From positions 310,001 to 374,000 of the forward strand of contig NC_090774.1 in NCBI RefSeq assembly GCF_001761485.1: a stretch of 64,000 nucleotides of DNA, written 5' to 3'. The translations under genes and the position numbers were made by a program. Shown here piece after piece: positions 1 through 8,554 of this stretch; within the stretch, counting starts at the first letter, position 1; each line of letters starts with the position of its first letter. Origin of the DNA: Yarrowia lipolytica (Eukaryota; Ascomycota; Dipodascomycetes; Dipodascales). The notes under the pieces are model-generated. The model was not told where the DNA came from. It did no database searches and saw nothing but the letters and a program-made list of their open reading frames with translations.

Positions 1-2
1 TG

Positions 3-1298
3 CATGCCTCCAGTTGGAGAAAGTGCACCACTCATGATGATGATGGTGTCTTTACAATCATACTCTGCAACCCTTGTGGACTTTGGTTCGTCAACAAGAA
101 GGAGCACCGACCTAGAAAGTACTGGGGTAAAATGAGAGATGGGCGCCCTATTCCTCCCAGTAAAAGAGGTCCCCGAAAGAAGTCCGATAAGACGACTCTT
201 GTCAAGGCTGAGAAGAAGCCCGTTCTCAAGCTGCACGATAAGCCCCTTGGCATCCAGACATCCATCGATCTAACTAACGATGCAAGAAAGTCCACGCCTT
301 CTTCACAGAATCCCACTCCCGTGTCATCACACACCATGGCCCCAACTCCTATGGGCTCTACACCAGTACCGAGCCATCATACTCAGGGACTTAACCGAAC
401 GCACGTCCAGGAGAACCCCCATCTCAACAAGCGACCTTTCCAAGCACTTACTCAGAGTCTGCAGCAACCCCCTGAGTTTGAGAGCTCTCAGACCCTGGCC
501 AGTAGGACAGCATCTCTCCCTGTATCTGACAGAGGAGCAAAACGACATAAGACCGATGTTGCCTCTCGGCCTTCATGCGACGCTGTGCACTCAGCTGCTA
601 TTTATAAGCCTACCCAGTTCCAGGCTGCAACTTCATCACCAGCTGTCACCCCAACCATGGAGTCTACTGCAACAATGCCAAGCTCTCCTGGCACACAGAC
701 CCGGTCAAATAGAGCTTCTGCCCCTGGTTCTCCTCCTCGAACCAACTCTGCCTCTTCCAGTACCCCCTTCCTTCAGCCGAAGGCGTTGCCCCCGCTTCCA
801 CCTATTACTCCCCAAAAAGTCAGACTCACACCCAGCAAAAAAGACAAGACCCCAGACTTTCTGGTAGGTCTTTCTCCATCCCGATGGCTGTCGGCTTACC
901 TTGGCTCGTCGAGATCTCCTTCTCAGTTCTCAAGCCACACCTCCCCCGTTGATCACAACACTGTTAACTTCTTCAGTGAAAGTGATCTGTTCACGGAGTC
1001 TCCCTTCAGAGGGCTCTACCAGGGCGTGCGATCAGAGCCGTTCACACAAAGCACAGCTGGGAGCATGCCCCCTCCCTCGGCTGATGACGACTACAACATG
1101 AACGTGCTGCCTTCATCTCCATCAATCTTCCGAATGTACAAAGACAACAGCGACTTGTTCTCCTCAAGCAGCCAATCCACCGAGGCCACTTCCCCCATCA
1201 ACAAGCTTCAACAGATTGCTCGAAACTCCCCCGACGCGCACAAGAGCCTGGAGGAGTCTGAGGAAATTGGAAATACTAACAAGACCAATAAGGCCTAG
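3..1298 (+). CDS. GATA-type zinc-finger transcription factor, 5' end off the window
   Basis: The reading frame is already open at base 3 and ends in TAG at 1296-1298. The first codons carry the second half of a GATA zinc finger: a WRKC segment, then LCNPCGLWF with the second CxxC pair, then a basic tail NKKEHRPRKYWGKM and RGPRKK. The first CxxC pair lies outside the window. The rest (about 390 residues) is rich in Ser, Thr and Pro with patches such as SPSRWLSAYLG and SESDLFTESPF, as in transactivation regions. GATA factors bind GATA sites in DNA and in fungi often control nitrogen use, iron uptake, light response or mating type. Which of these applies here cannot be read from the sequence. 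The loop between W and the second CxxC is longer than usual, so it may be a divergent subfamily. The internal ATG at 132 lies after the finger and is not a likely start. Confidence 0.8.
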   Translation, partial: HASSWRKCTTHDDDGVFTIILCNPCGLWFVNKKEHRPRKYWGKMRDGRPIPPSKRGPRKKSDKTTLVKAEKKPVLKLHDKPLGIQTSIDLTNDARKSTPSSQNPTPVSSHTMAPTPMGSTPVPSHHTQGLNRTHVQENPHLNKRPFQALTQSLQQPPEFESSQTLASRTASLPVSDRGAKRHKTDVASRPSCDAVHSAAIYKPTQFQAATSSPAVTPTMESTATMPSSPGTQTRSNRASAPGSPPRTNSASSSTPFLQPKALPPLPPITPQKVRLTPSKKDKTPDFLVGLSPSRWLSAYLGSSRSPSQFSSHTSPVDHNTVNFFSESDLFTESPFRGLYQGVRSEPFTQSTAGSMPPPSADDDYNMNVLPSSPSIFRMYKDNSDLFSSSSQSTEATSPINKLQQIARNSPDAHKSLEESEEIGNTNKTNKA

Positions 1299-1406
1299 AT
1301 GATCGGAATAATCTAACAAGCCGCATAGCATTAGCATTTATTTATAATATATTGTATCAATATAATTACTCAACCCTCAAATATGTCGTTACCAATATAT
1401 TATAGC

Positions 1407-1537
1407 TACTTGTATGTATGTACATACTACAGTAGAAGTACGTACAGTACGAAATAAGTAGACTATAAATTCCCCTAGGGCGCATGTTCATACTTGTGCT
1501 GTACAATATGTAATATGTAACTACAGTACTTGTAGTT
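1407..1537. repeat. GTAC-word island
   Basis: A dense run of TACTTGTA, TACATACTACAGTA and GTACAGTAC-like words. The same vocabulary recurs in most intergenic regions of this window. It is not a perfect tandem repeat. Confidence 0.5.
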
Positions 1538-1726
1538 GCTGTAAAAAAAAATCCTGATATATCTCGTTGTTGTAAATCATTCATTAGTCAGTCTATTTAA
1601 CTACAAGTAGCGAGGCAGCGACTGTAAGTCCCTAGAATAAACAAAGGTCACACATGGGTTTCCAGGAGCGTTGCGCCTGTAAGCTTACGTCATCTATACA
1701 CGAATTGTCGCTGGAAAGGAAAGAGC

Positions 1727-1750
1727 CGCTGCCCCATATATGGGGCAGCG
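1727..1750. repeat. Perfect 24-bp palindrome
   Basis: Arms CGCTGCCCCATA and TATGGGGCAGCG are exact reverse complements with no spacer. It could be a dimeric protein-binding site or the stem of a hairpin. No gene starts close by: the nearest annotated gene is the tRNA-Asn about 360 bp away. Confidence 0.85.
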
Positions 1751-2099
1751 TACGTAAGTGAGTGAGGGTAGAGAGCTTCCACCCTTAAATAACCCCAAAC
1801 AGGCAGCCCGCATCCTTGGCGGTGGTTTTACCCCAGTCTTCAGTCCTCCTCCAACCTTTCTTTATGTGTGTGCCTTTAGAGAACCCTATAATAGGTATGC
1901 AGTGAGGAGTGCAAGTAGGCCCTCCTCTGTATCCAGGAGGTTAGCGTCGGTTAGCTCCCCAGCCTCTGCCCCTAAAACGACGCGGGCCTACTCCCTCAGG
2001 TGACACTCTCTCAGGATATTCATCCCAATAAAATAATAGCTGTTTGATAAAAAGGAAATGTTAATGCAAAAAAAACCATCATTGAATGTTGGATATGGG

Positions 2100-2106
2100 A
2101 AAAAAA
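2100..2106 (-). terminator. Pol III terminator of tRNA-Asn
   Basis: Seven A on the plus strand give a T7 run five nucleotides past the tRNA 3' end on the minus strand. This is a standard RNA polymerase III stop. Confidence 0.8.
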
Positions 2107-2111
2107 CCAGA

Positions 2112-2203
2112 CGACCTCGGAGAGGGTCGAACTCTCGATCTTACGATGGCGGCCATTTAGGTGACTAACAGTCGTACGCCTTAACCAACTTGGCCACGAA
2201 GTC
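2112..2203 (-). tRNA. tRNA-Asn (GTT) with 18-nt intron
   Basis: The minus strand folds as a tRNA. The acceptor stem GACTTCG pairs with CGAGGTC, with discriminator G. The D arm holds the A-box TGGCCAAGTTGG, and the T arm contains GTTCGACCC (B-box GGTTCGA class). The anticodon stem TACGA/TCGTA encloses the loop CTGTTAA, anticodon GTT. The loop is split after A37 by an 18-nt intron at 2148-2165, the canonical position for tRNA introns. The mature length is 74 nt. A T7 terminator follows. Confidence 0.93.
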
Positions 2204-3121
2204 TGGACGATGTCTTGGTAGGATGCGATGAAGTATCTAACTTTAATCTCAGATCACGTGAGGATTAGAATAAAAAAAAATTTTGATTCACCACCACGAG
2301 ACCACGACAAAGACAAGAACGAGACGAAGCGTCGACAAACCAACTGACATGCGCCTCGCAGCGCACACCACAATGATTCAGAAGTGTATGATTTATTGAA
2401 CGCCAATAACCCGGCTTACTACTTGTAGGTATATAGCTGTAATGAATCATTAGAATAAAATAAATAAAATAAAATAAAACACCCTGAAAAATATAGAGAG
2501 GAAAATGCGAAAAAGATAAATCGGTTTTGATGAAATCCAGAAATGCATAATGGGCACAAAGAAGAAAGATGTGATGATAATCATACAGTATTTGTAAGTG
2601 ACTCATATCTGTACTTGTACCTATATCTTGGTTACAACATAGGTGGGTGATTTCTTCTCGCCCAGTTGCATCAATGTCTTTAAAGCTCTATAACATGCGC
2701 GTGAGGGTACAAGTATATGTGAGGTTCGTCGATGTAGGGTAACCGACGAACGTAAAGAAGAGATGAAAAGCGAGGGGGCTTAACTGATAGCGGGTTGCTC
2801 GTGTACACAGGAGCGTCGTAGTTGAGGGTCACAGCCCTTTCGGAGGAGCCAAGAGCTTCCTGTTCTAAAAGTCAAAGACACAAATAAAACGGGGAAAACA
2901 AGCTGCATTCTAAACTATAGAAAACTGGTGATTATATACACAAACCAAATAAGGTTTGTTGGGGATAATATGTCACCGGAGTAACGTAACTACACAGGCT
3001 AGGGAGATAGCTTACATATATACTGTACGGTTGTGTCACACCCAACTCCCCAGAGCACTATCAGGAATACCCAATAACAAATGCAGTAACTTGTAGTCTT
3101 TATTGGTGTTAATAAATAATC
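2204..3121. other. Intergenic region
   Basis: No protein gene seen. It contains a run of TAAAA units near 2455-2480. Between about 2640 and 2890 there are several short inverted repeats, including an 8-bp stem at 2724-2731/2744-2751, which might belong to a small RNA (see findings). The last part, near 3060-3121, is probably the 3' UTR of the Nbs1-like gene. Confidence 0.5.
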
Positions 3122-5203
3122 TCACTTAGAAAACTTGAAGGCGGTTTCGTCTTCGCTATCATCATCGATAGTTATTGCAGCATGAGATGTCTGAACCTCC
3201 GACTCCTCTTCAGGCTCGGAGTCTTTCAAGAACAGGTCGTCATCATCAGCCTCCTCAGCACCATCCTCTCCATCATCATCCAATGCCCGATACTTCTTCT
3301 GAGGCTCGCCTCTTTCGCGTAGAATTCGGATTCTTCTGTCCGTCAAGTTTTCCCCTGCATGGAGCATGTCATCGATTGATGTTTGATCAGATTGCGCAGG
3401 TTTATCAGGAACCAGTGCCACGAATCGCCTGTCGAATCGCGAAAACGACCCATGGGTCGTATTCTCGGCGTAGCCAGGAAGCTGCTTTTTGAATTTCTTA
3501 AAGTTTCTGCGACCGTCATATCTTGCCGCGTTAACAACAGACATCATTCGAGTAGCTTGCAAAGGTGGTGGTCTTCGGACAGCAATAGATCCTTCCTTGA
3601 CTTCAATAGAAAGCTGGGCCAAAGATTCGGTGTCTAGATTCGCCTCCTCCTCCTTGGCGTGTTCTGATTTGATGTTCTGGACAGCTGATGAAAAGTCGAC
3701 GGGTTTATGGGTGTTTTGTGGAGCAGCTTCGGAAATAAGCGACTCTTCGTGCAGATCGATATTATCCATGACGATGTCTGCATCATCAATCACCAACTCC
3801 TCAGCTGAATCGGCTGTCTCTTTCCCCTCCGTTTCAGCATTGTTGTCAACCTTCTGCCTCTTCAGGGGTTGTTGGAATAGAAGGAGGTTGTCTATGGGCT
3901 CCACCCGAGCTCTCTGTTTTAAAGGTCGCCTCTGCGAAGATCCTTTAGAAGAAGGAGGTTGACTTTGCTTATCTTGCGAGCTAGTAATTTCTGGTTGTGG
4001 AGGGGAATCAGTCTCTTCCTTAACAAAGAAATTCAGCAGATCCATCTGTTTTGGAGGTGCTCGCTTGACTCTGTTCACAGCAGGGCGAGAGGCAGGTTTG
4101 GAAGGCTTCTTATTCTCTGGTTCTTCTGGAGGCATTAGCACAGTGTCTAGTCGTTCAACTTTTGGTCTTGGAATGTTTTTAGACAACGACTGAGCCTTGT
4201 GCCACAGGATGCTAGGGTTACACTCTTTCACAGCAGGTAGCAAGTCAGCTGCGTCGATCACAATGATGTCCTTATTAGCCAATTCTCCCATAGCATCCAT
4301 AATAATCTGTTGATACTTCTTCTCGTGAGAACGTACCACAACCTTCTTGCCCGCATGTCTCTGTAAATCGTCCACAATAGTCCTGGTCGTGGAGGTGTCA
4401 TCCTCTAAATACAGGCATATAGCCTTTCCATCACCTTCTGTGATGACAGGACCCAGCATTTCTAGCTGCTGTCGGTCTGAAAAAGCAAATGTCATGCCAG
4501 CCCAGAGCTGGATTCGGCTTGTGTCGATTGCCAGTTCAGGTTCGGGCACGTAGTCGCTCTCATCAGGCCAGATCACAGCCAGTCCTTCGTTCTTGCGATT
4601 GAGAAGCTCATTGAGAAATTGTTGTCCCACCACATACACCCCCTTGATCATAGCCAGGAGCAGCTTGGAGGAGTTCTTCTTCCCCTTAACATAATGAGTC
4701 GTGTCTTCTGAAAAGTATCGTTGCATCCTAATATCAGACCCCTTGATAATCTCATTTAATAGTGTCTCCTCCTCATCTTCATGGTACGAAAACGATAGCG
4801 GTCGCCATTTCAATGTGAAATATGAGTCCTCCTTTCGCCCCACTTGAACCCTGTAAGTCGTGCTTCTGTGTATCGAGAATCGCTCCTCAGATTTCAGCTG
4901 CAGTCCGTTGACATACACACCTGTGTCGATTCGAGGCTTCTTGATGCTGACAATTTCACATTTCGAGTCGTCCTTGTCAATGATAAGCTGAACATGATTC
5001 CGGCTGATGGATTTTCCATCCATGTTGAGAACGTGACTCTTATCACGGCCTATGATGAATTCCGAAGGGAATAGATGGTCTGATGGTTAGAATTGAGTGA
5101 TGGGAAGCTGCCAGATAGACTTAGCCGACACGTAGAGCCTTGTGTGACACCCTCTTCTCCATTAATACTCACAAGTCGCTTCACCATGGCTCCAAACCCA
5201 CAT
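3122..5203 (-). CDS. NBS1: Nbs1/Xrs2-like subunit of the Mre11-Rad50 complex (FHA-BRCT)
   Basis: I read two exons: 5173-5203 and 3122-5079, joined over a 93-nt intron (GTGAGT ... CTAACCATCAG), giving 662 aa. Exon 1 encodes MWVWSHGEAT, and the MW start is shared with Xrs2 and other Nbs1 proteins. The FHA fold follows, with GR at 21-22, SISRNH at 34-39 and VNG at 67-69, and then a BRCT-like region at about 100-170. Near the C terminus, NFKKFKK at about 536 matches the Mre11-binding motif. The acidic DDDDLFL at about 620 resembles the Tel1/ATM-binding motif. The family helps sense DNA double-strand breaks, brings Mre11-Rad50 into the nucleus and recruits Tel1. The internal ATG at 5023 lies inside the FHA domain, so it is not the start. 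The family assignment is firm; the gene name is by homology. Confidence 0.88.
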
Positions 5204-5568
5204 TGTGGAGAACCAGTGTTTTGCAGTACTGTACTCATACTATACTTGTATACACTAGGTTTCGGGGTTTGTGCATGGTGGAATCTAAACCAGTGCAGTG
5301 AGTTGACTCGTCAACGAAGACGCAGAAAACATACAACTCCTCAAAAGATATCGCCACTTCTATGGATACAGAAAGCTATACATGTCGCAAGACTCCAGTG
5401 TTGCTGAACTATTTAATGACTTCTATGTCGAGCTACCCCTTGACCTCGGCGTGATCTCGCCTACAACTCGTCTCCATAGACGGACAGATCTAATAGAATC
5501 GGTATAAATATAGATTTACAAACACATGATTTTTAAGGGCTGCCGTTTCCCCGTGTATTGCCTTCACC
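5204..5568. other. Spacer between Nbs1-like gene and Y14
   Basis: This holds the promoter of the Nbs1-like gene and the 3' UTR of the Y14 gene, both read on the minus strand. No further gene seen. Confidence 0.6.
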
Positions 5569-6064
5569 CTATCGTCTTCGTCCAGGACTCCTGCTCCGAT
5601 TCTCAGATCCACGAATTCGATGTTGTGAAATGGAGGTGTCTGCTTCATGGAAGGCGAACGACACCTCCAGGTTGTGCTCCAGAAACTCAACTCCGTTAGT
5701 CTCTGCAATAGCTGTATCGGCATCGTCCTTGGTGGCAAACTGGAGGAGAGCATACCCTTTGGCGTAACCAGTTCTTCGATCCAGGTTGACGTGGGCTACC
5801 TGGACATCTCCGTATGTGCTGTAGAAGTCTGTGAGATCCTCCTCACTAATTTCTGGATGTAGGTTGTCGACAATGATGATCCATCCCTCCGTGGCTGAGT
5901 TAGTCAATGGTCAATGCTGTGGCTATGATGTTGTCTCGATCTGTGTGTACTCACATCGTAGAGGTGTGGGTTCGTCTGAGTTAGTAATGAATGACGCTGT
6001 TGTGTTGAAGCGATTGGTATTCCGATCAATGTCTCTGTTCGTACTCACTTTCTGTAATACCCAT
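5569..6064 (-). CDS. Y14/RBM8A-type exon junction complex RRM protein
   Basis: I read three exons: 6049-6064, the 21-nt micro-exon 5955-5975, and 5569-5894. The introns are 73 and 60 nt, both GTGAGT ... CTAACTCAG. The product is 120 aa. The first residues are MGITENEPTPLRSTEGW. An RRM follows with RNP2-like IIIVDNL and RNP1-like KGYALLQF, and the signature LDRRTGYAKGY is nearly identical to that of animal Y14. The C terminus SRSPGRRR also matches Y14. Y14 pairs with Mago nashi in the exon junction complex, deposited upstream of splice junctions on nuclear mRNA. The complex is absent from Saccharomyces cerevisiae, so this fits a yeast that kept more introns. The promoter is shared with DBP8, which is divergent about 330 bp away. 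Confidence 0.9.
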
Positions 6065-6392
6065 TGTGTCGTGATGCCGTTGTGTTGGAAATGATGATTT
6101 CAAGTCGTCCAGTGTGGTTGCATGAAACTTTCAGGAAGTCACTATGAAACGACACACTTAAAGATCATCAATGACCATATGAGGCTGGTAAATAAAAAAT
6201 GGCCGTTGCTGGTCGTTATATATCATGACATAAAAGGCTTGCACACAGTTTCAATCTCAACGATTACCCCCATCAATTATGCTTACTAAGCCGATTGTTT
6301 TAAAAAGTTAAACTTTAGACCAGCATAATCGTTGGAAAAAAATTGAAACTTGTAACCAGAAAAGCAGATCTTCGATTACCAACACTGATAAA
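6065..6392. other. Divergent promoter region Y14 / DBP8
   Basis: A 328-bp spacer between two divergent RNA-metabolism genes. AT-rich, with no further gene seen. Confidence 0.6.
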
Positions 6393-7721
6393 ATGTCTTT
6401 CACCGATCTAGGCTTGCCAGAGTGGCTAAATGAGTCTCTCTCAAACATGGCTATCACCAAGCCTTCCGCTATTCAGAAAGCCTGTATCCCCCAGATCATG
6501 AAGGGAAAGGACTGCATTGGAGGAGCTCGAACTGGTAGTGGTAAGACTATCGCATTTGCTGCTCCCATGCTGGCTGAATGGTCCAAGGATCCCTGTGGTA
6601 TTTTTGGTCTAGTTCTGACCCCTACTCGAGAACTAGCCATCCAGATAGCGGAGCAGTTTACAGCTCTTGGAGCCAACATGAACATTCGAGTCGCGCTCAT
6701 CTACGGTGGAGTTGATATGGTCAAGCAGAGTCTGGAACTTCAAAAGATGCCCCATTTCGTCATTGCCACACCTGGTCGTCTGGCTGATCATATTCGAAGC
6801 AGTGGTGAGGATACCATCCGAGGATTCCGACGGGTTAGATATGTAGTTATGGATGAGGCTGATCGACTGCTGACTCCTGGCTTCGTTCCTGACCTTAAAA
6901 CTTGCATGGACCTTCTCCCCGATCCTTCAAAGCGTCAGACTTTGTTGTTCACAGCCACTGTTACCGACGCTGTTAGAGCTCTGAAGGACAGAACCGGTGA
7001 GAAGGGACCGCCATTCATCCACGAGATTGCATCAGACATTGCCGTGCCTAGCACTCTTACCCAGTCATATCTATTCCTACCTGGTTACGTACGAGAAGCC
7101 TACCTGTGGGCTATCCTCACTCATCCAGATAACGAGAAGAAGTCTGCCATCATCTTCGTCAACCGAACTCAGACTGCAGAGACCCTGAGACGAATGCTCA
7201 TGGCTCTGGACGTTAAGACTGCCTCTCTTCATTCTGAGATGCGACAGCAGGAGCGAGTCAACGCTCTAGGACGATTCCGAGCCCAAGCAGCCCGAGTTCT
7301 TGTGGCCACTGATGTTGCTTCTCGAGGTCTTGATATCCCTACTGTGGAGATGGTCATCAACTTTGACCTTCCAGCAGATGCTGACGATTACATTCATAGA
7401 GTCGGTCGAACTGCCCGTGCAGGACGAAAGGGCCAGTCTGTCTCTCTTGTCACTGAACGAGATGTAACTCGTGTGACGAACATCGAAGAGAGAGTGGGTA
7501 CCAAGATGGAGAAGTACGATCTGATCGAAGACGACAAGGTCGTTGAGGAGTATCTCACCCCTGCATCCACTGCCAAGAGACAGGCCGTTCTGGACATGGA
7601 GGCCGAGAACTTTGGTGAGCGAAAGCGAATCCAGAGAAAGAAGGCAGGACTGGACGTTGACATGAAGTCCAAGAACAAAAAGCCCAAGCGTGTAGCCAAG
7701 GGCAAATCTGACAAGAAATAA
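6393..7721 (+). CDS. DBP8: DEAD-box ATP-dependent RNA helicase Dbp8
   Basis: 442 aa, no intron. All DEAD-box motifs are present: Q motif FTDLGLPEWL to SAIQ (3-28), motif I ARTGSGKT (45-52), PTREL (77), TPGR (126), DEAD (154-157), motif III as TAT (187-189), IIFVNR (253), ATDVASRGLD (305) and HRVGRTARAGR (335-345). The stretch IQKACIPQIMKGKDCIGGA and the overall length match Dbp8, a nucleolar helicase needed for early cleavages of pre-rRNA in 40S subunit assembly. The C terminus is Lys-rich (KSKNKKPKRVAKGK), typical of nucleolar proteins. TAT in place of SAT is common in this clade. The close relative Ddx47/Rrp3 is the main alternative. Confidence 0.9.
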   Translation: MSFTDLGLPEWLNESLSNMAITKPSAIQKACIPQIMKGKDCIGGARTGSGKTIAFAAPMLAEWSKDPCGIFGLVLTPTRELAIQIAEQFTALGANMNIRVALIYGGVDMVKQSLELQKMPHFVIATPGRLADHIRSSGEDTIRGFRRVRYVVMDEADRLLTPGFVPDLKTCMDLLPDPSKRQTLLFTATVTDAVRALKDRTGEKGPPFIHEIASDIAVPSTLTQSYLFLPGYVREAYLWAILTHPDNEKKSAIIFVNRTQTAETLRRMLMALDVKTASLHSEMRQQERVNALGRFRAQAARVLVATDVASRGLDIPTVEMVINFDLPADADDYIHRVGRTARAGRKGQSVSLVTERDVTRVTNIEERVGTKMEKYDLIEDDKVVEEYLTPASTAKRQAVLDMEAENFGERKRIQRKKAGLDVDMKSKNKKPKRVAKGKSDKK

Positions 7722-7984
7722 AGGATCCATCTAAAAAAAAGTGCATTTATTACAATATATTAGAATCTAATGGCGATGCGGACATCCTCAACTACTTGTC
7801 GTTACAAATATGAGTAGTAGGTAGGTAATAAGTAGCTACTGTATGATACGGTACATATACTTGTACACTTACGAGTGTGAGAGAAAGCAATAAATAATCA
7901 ATTTTATGGAGTGCCATTGGGTCGGAATGAGTTTAGATATGCTGTGTGGAGTGCACTGTATATAGAATTATGAATACAGGTCCC

Positions 7985-8365
7985 CTACTTCTTACCTTCA
8001 TATAATCCCTGGTAGTACCCTGCCCAATACCAAGCCATGACTAGACTTCGAACACTCTCGTCCAGATGATCCAAAGAAGGTCCAGTGGGTGCCGATGCCG
8101 ATCCGGATCCTGGGTTCGCCATTGAGGTTTCGTCGTTAGAAATGTTGGATATCTCAGCAGCTTCTAACAACTTGTTAGCTGTGTCGGCTGTGTCGTTCAT
8201 ATCCGCATCATCATCCTCTTCTGGCATTTCCTTCTGCTCCTTGTCGGTTCTCATCTCATTGATCACTGCACCTTCCGTCGTGCTCTTCTTATGGTACTTG
8301 AGATATTCCTCGTATGCCTTATCCCAGGTCGCCACGAGTTGGCTGTCGTCCCATTGTTGGTTCAT
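7985..8365 (-). CDS. SMN1: SMN homologue (survival of motor neuron, Smn1)
   Basis: 126 aa. The N-terminal helix QWDDSQLVATWDKAYEEYLK matches the Gemin2-binding region of SMN, which begins WDDS with a similar spacing of acidic and aromatic residues. The C terminus AWYWAGYYQGLYEG is the YG box that makes SMN oligomerise. The middle is short, acidic and low in complexity, and no Tudor domain is present, as in fission yeast Smn1. SMN assembles the Sm protein ring on spliceosomal snRNAs. S. cerevisiae lacks a clear SMN. The start MNQQWDD is the only one that keeps the helix. The gene is divergent from the next one, with 189 bp between the two starts. Confidence 0.88.
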   Translation of the reverse strand: MNQQWDDSQLVATWDKAYEEYLKYHKKSTTEGAVINEMRTDKEQKEMPEEDDDADMNDTADTANKLLEAAEISNISNDETSMANPGSGSASAPTGPSLDHLDESVRSLVMAWYWAGYYQGLYEGKK

Positions 8366-8554
8366 CTTGATCGTTGTGTTGATGAGAATTCATGCATTCG
8401 CATATTCATTTTGGTCACCTAAAAAATTAACATTCATCTAACTGCAGATGAGATGTACAACAACATATCTGCATCTTCATGAACTGCACGACATCGATAT
8501 TTACTGATCAACGGCTGGAGAAAAAGTGTTTCATATGGTAGTTTGTGGCAACCC

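Larger units (their letters stand above)
1299..2111. other. Intergenic region with structured stretch
   Basis: No protein gene is supported. AT-rich DNA with GTAC-type words lies at about 1400-1540. From about 1620 to 2040 the DNA becomes more GC-rich and holds a perfect 24-bp palindrome (1727-1750) and a CCTCCT/AGGAGG hairpin near 1920-1940. An open frame at 1758-2003 starts without ATG and matches nothing I know. An unrecognised ncRNA or a regulatory block is possible. Confidence 0.5.

Noticed and set aside
1758-2003. 81-codon frame in the structured block
   Set aside because: Starts without ATG, Pro/Ser/Arg-rich, no domain and no splice signals that would add an ATG convincingly.
5050-5238. 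62-codon minus-strand frame starting MSTVLQNTG ahead of the Nbs1-like gene
   Set aside because: Using its frame across the intron leads to an immediate stop; the ATG at 5203 in another frame gives the conserved MWVW start and joins the FHA domain.
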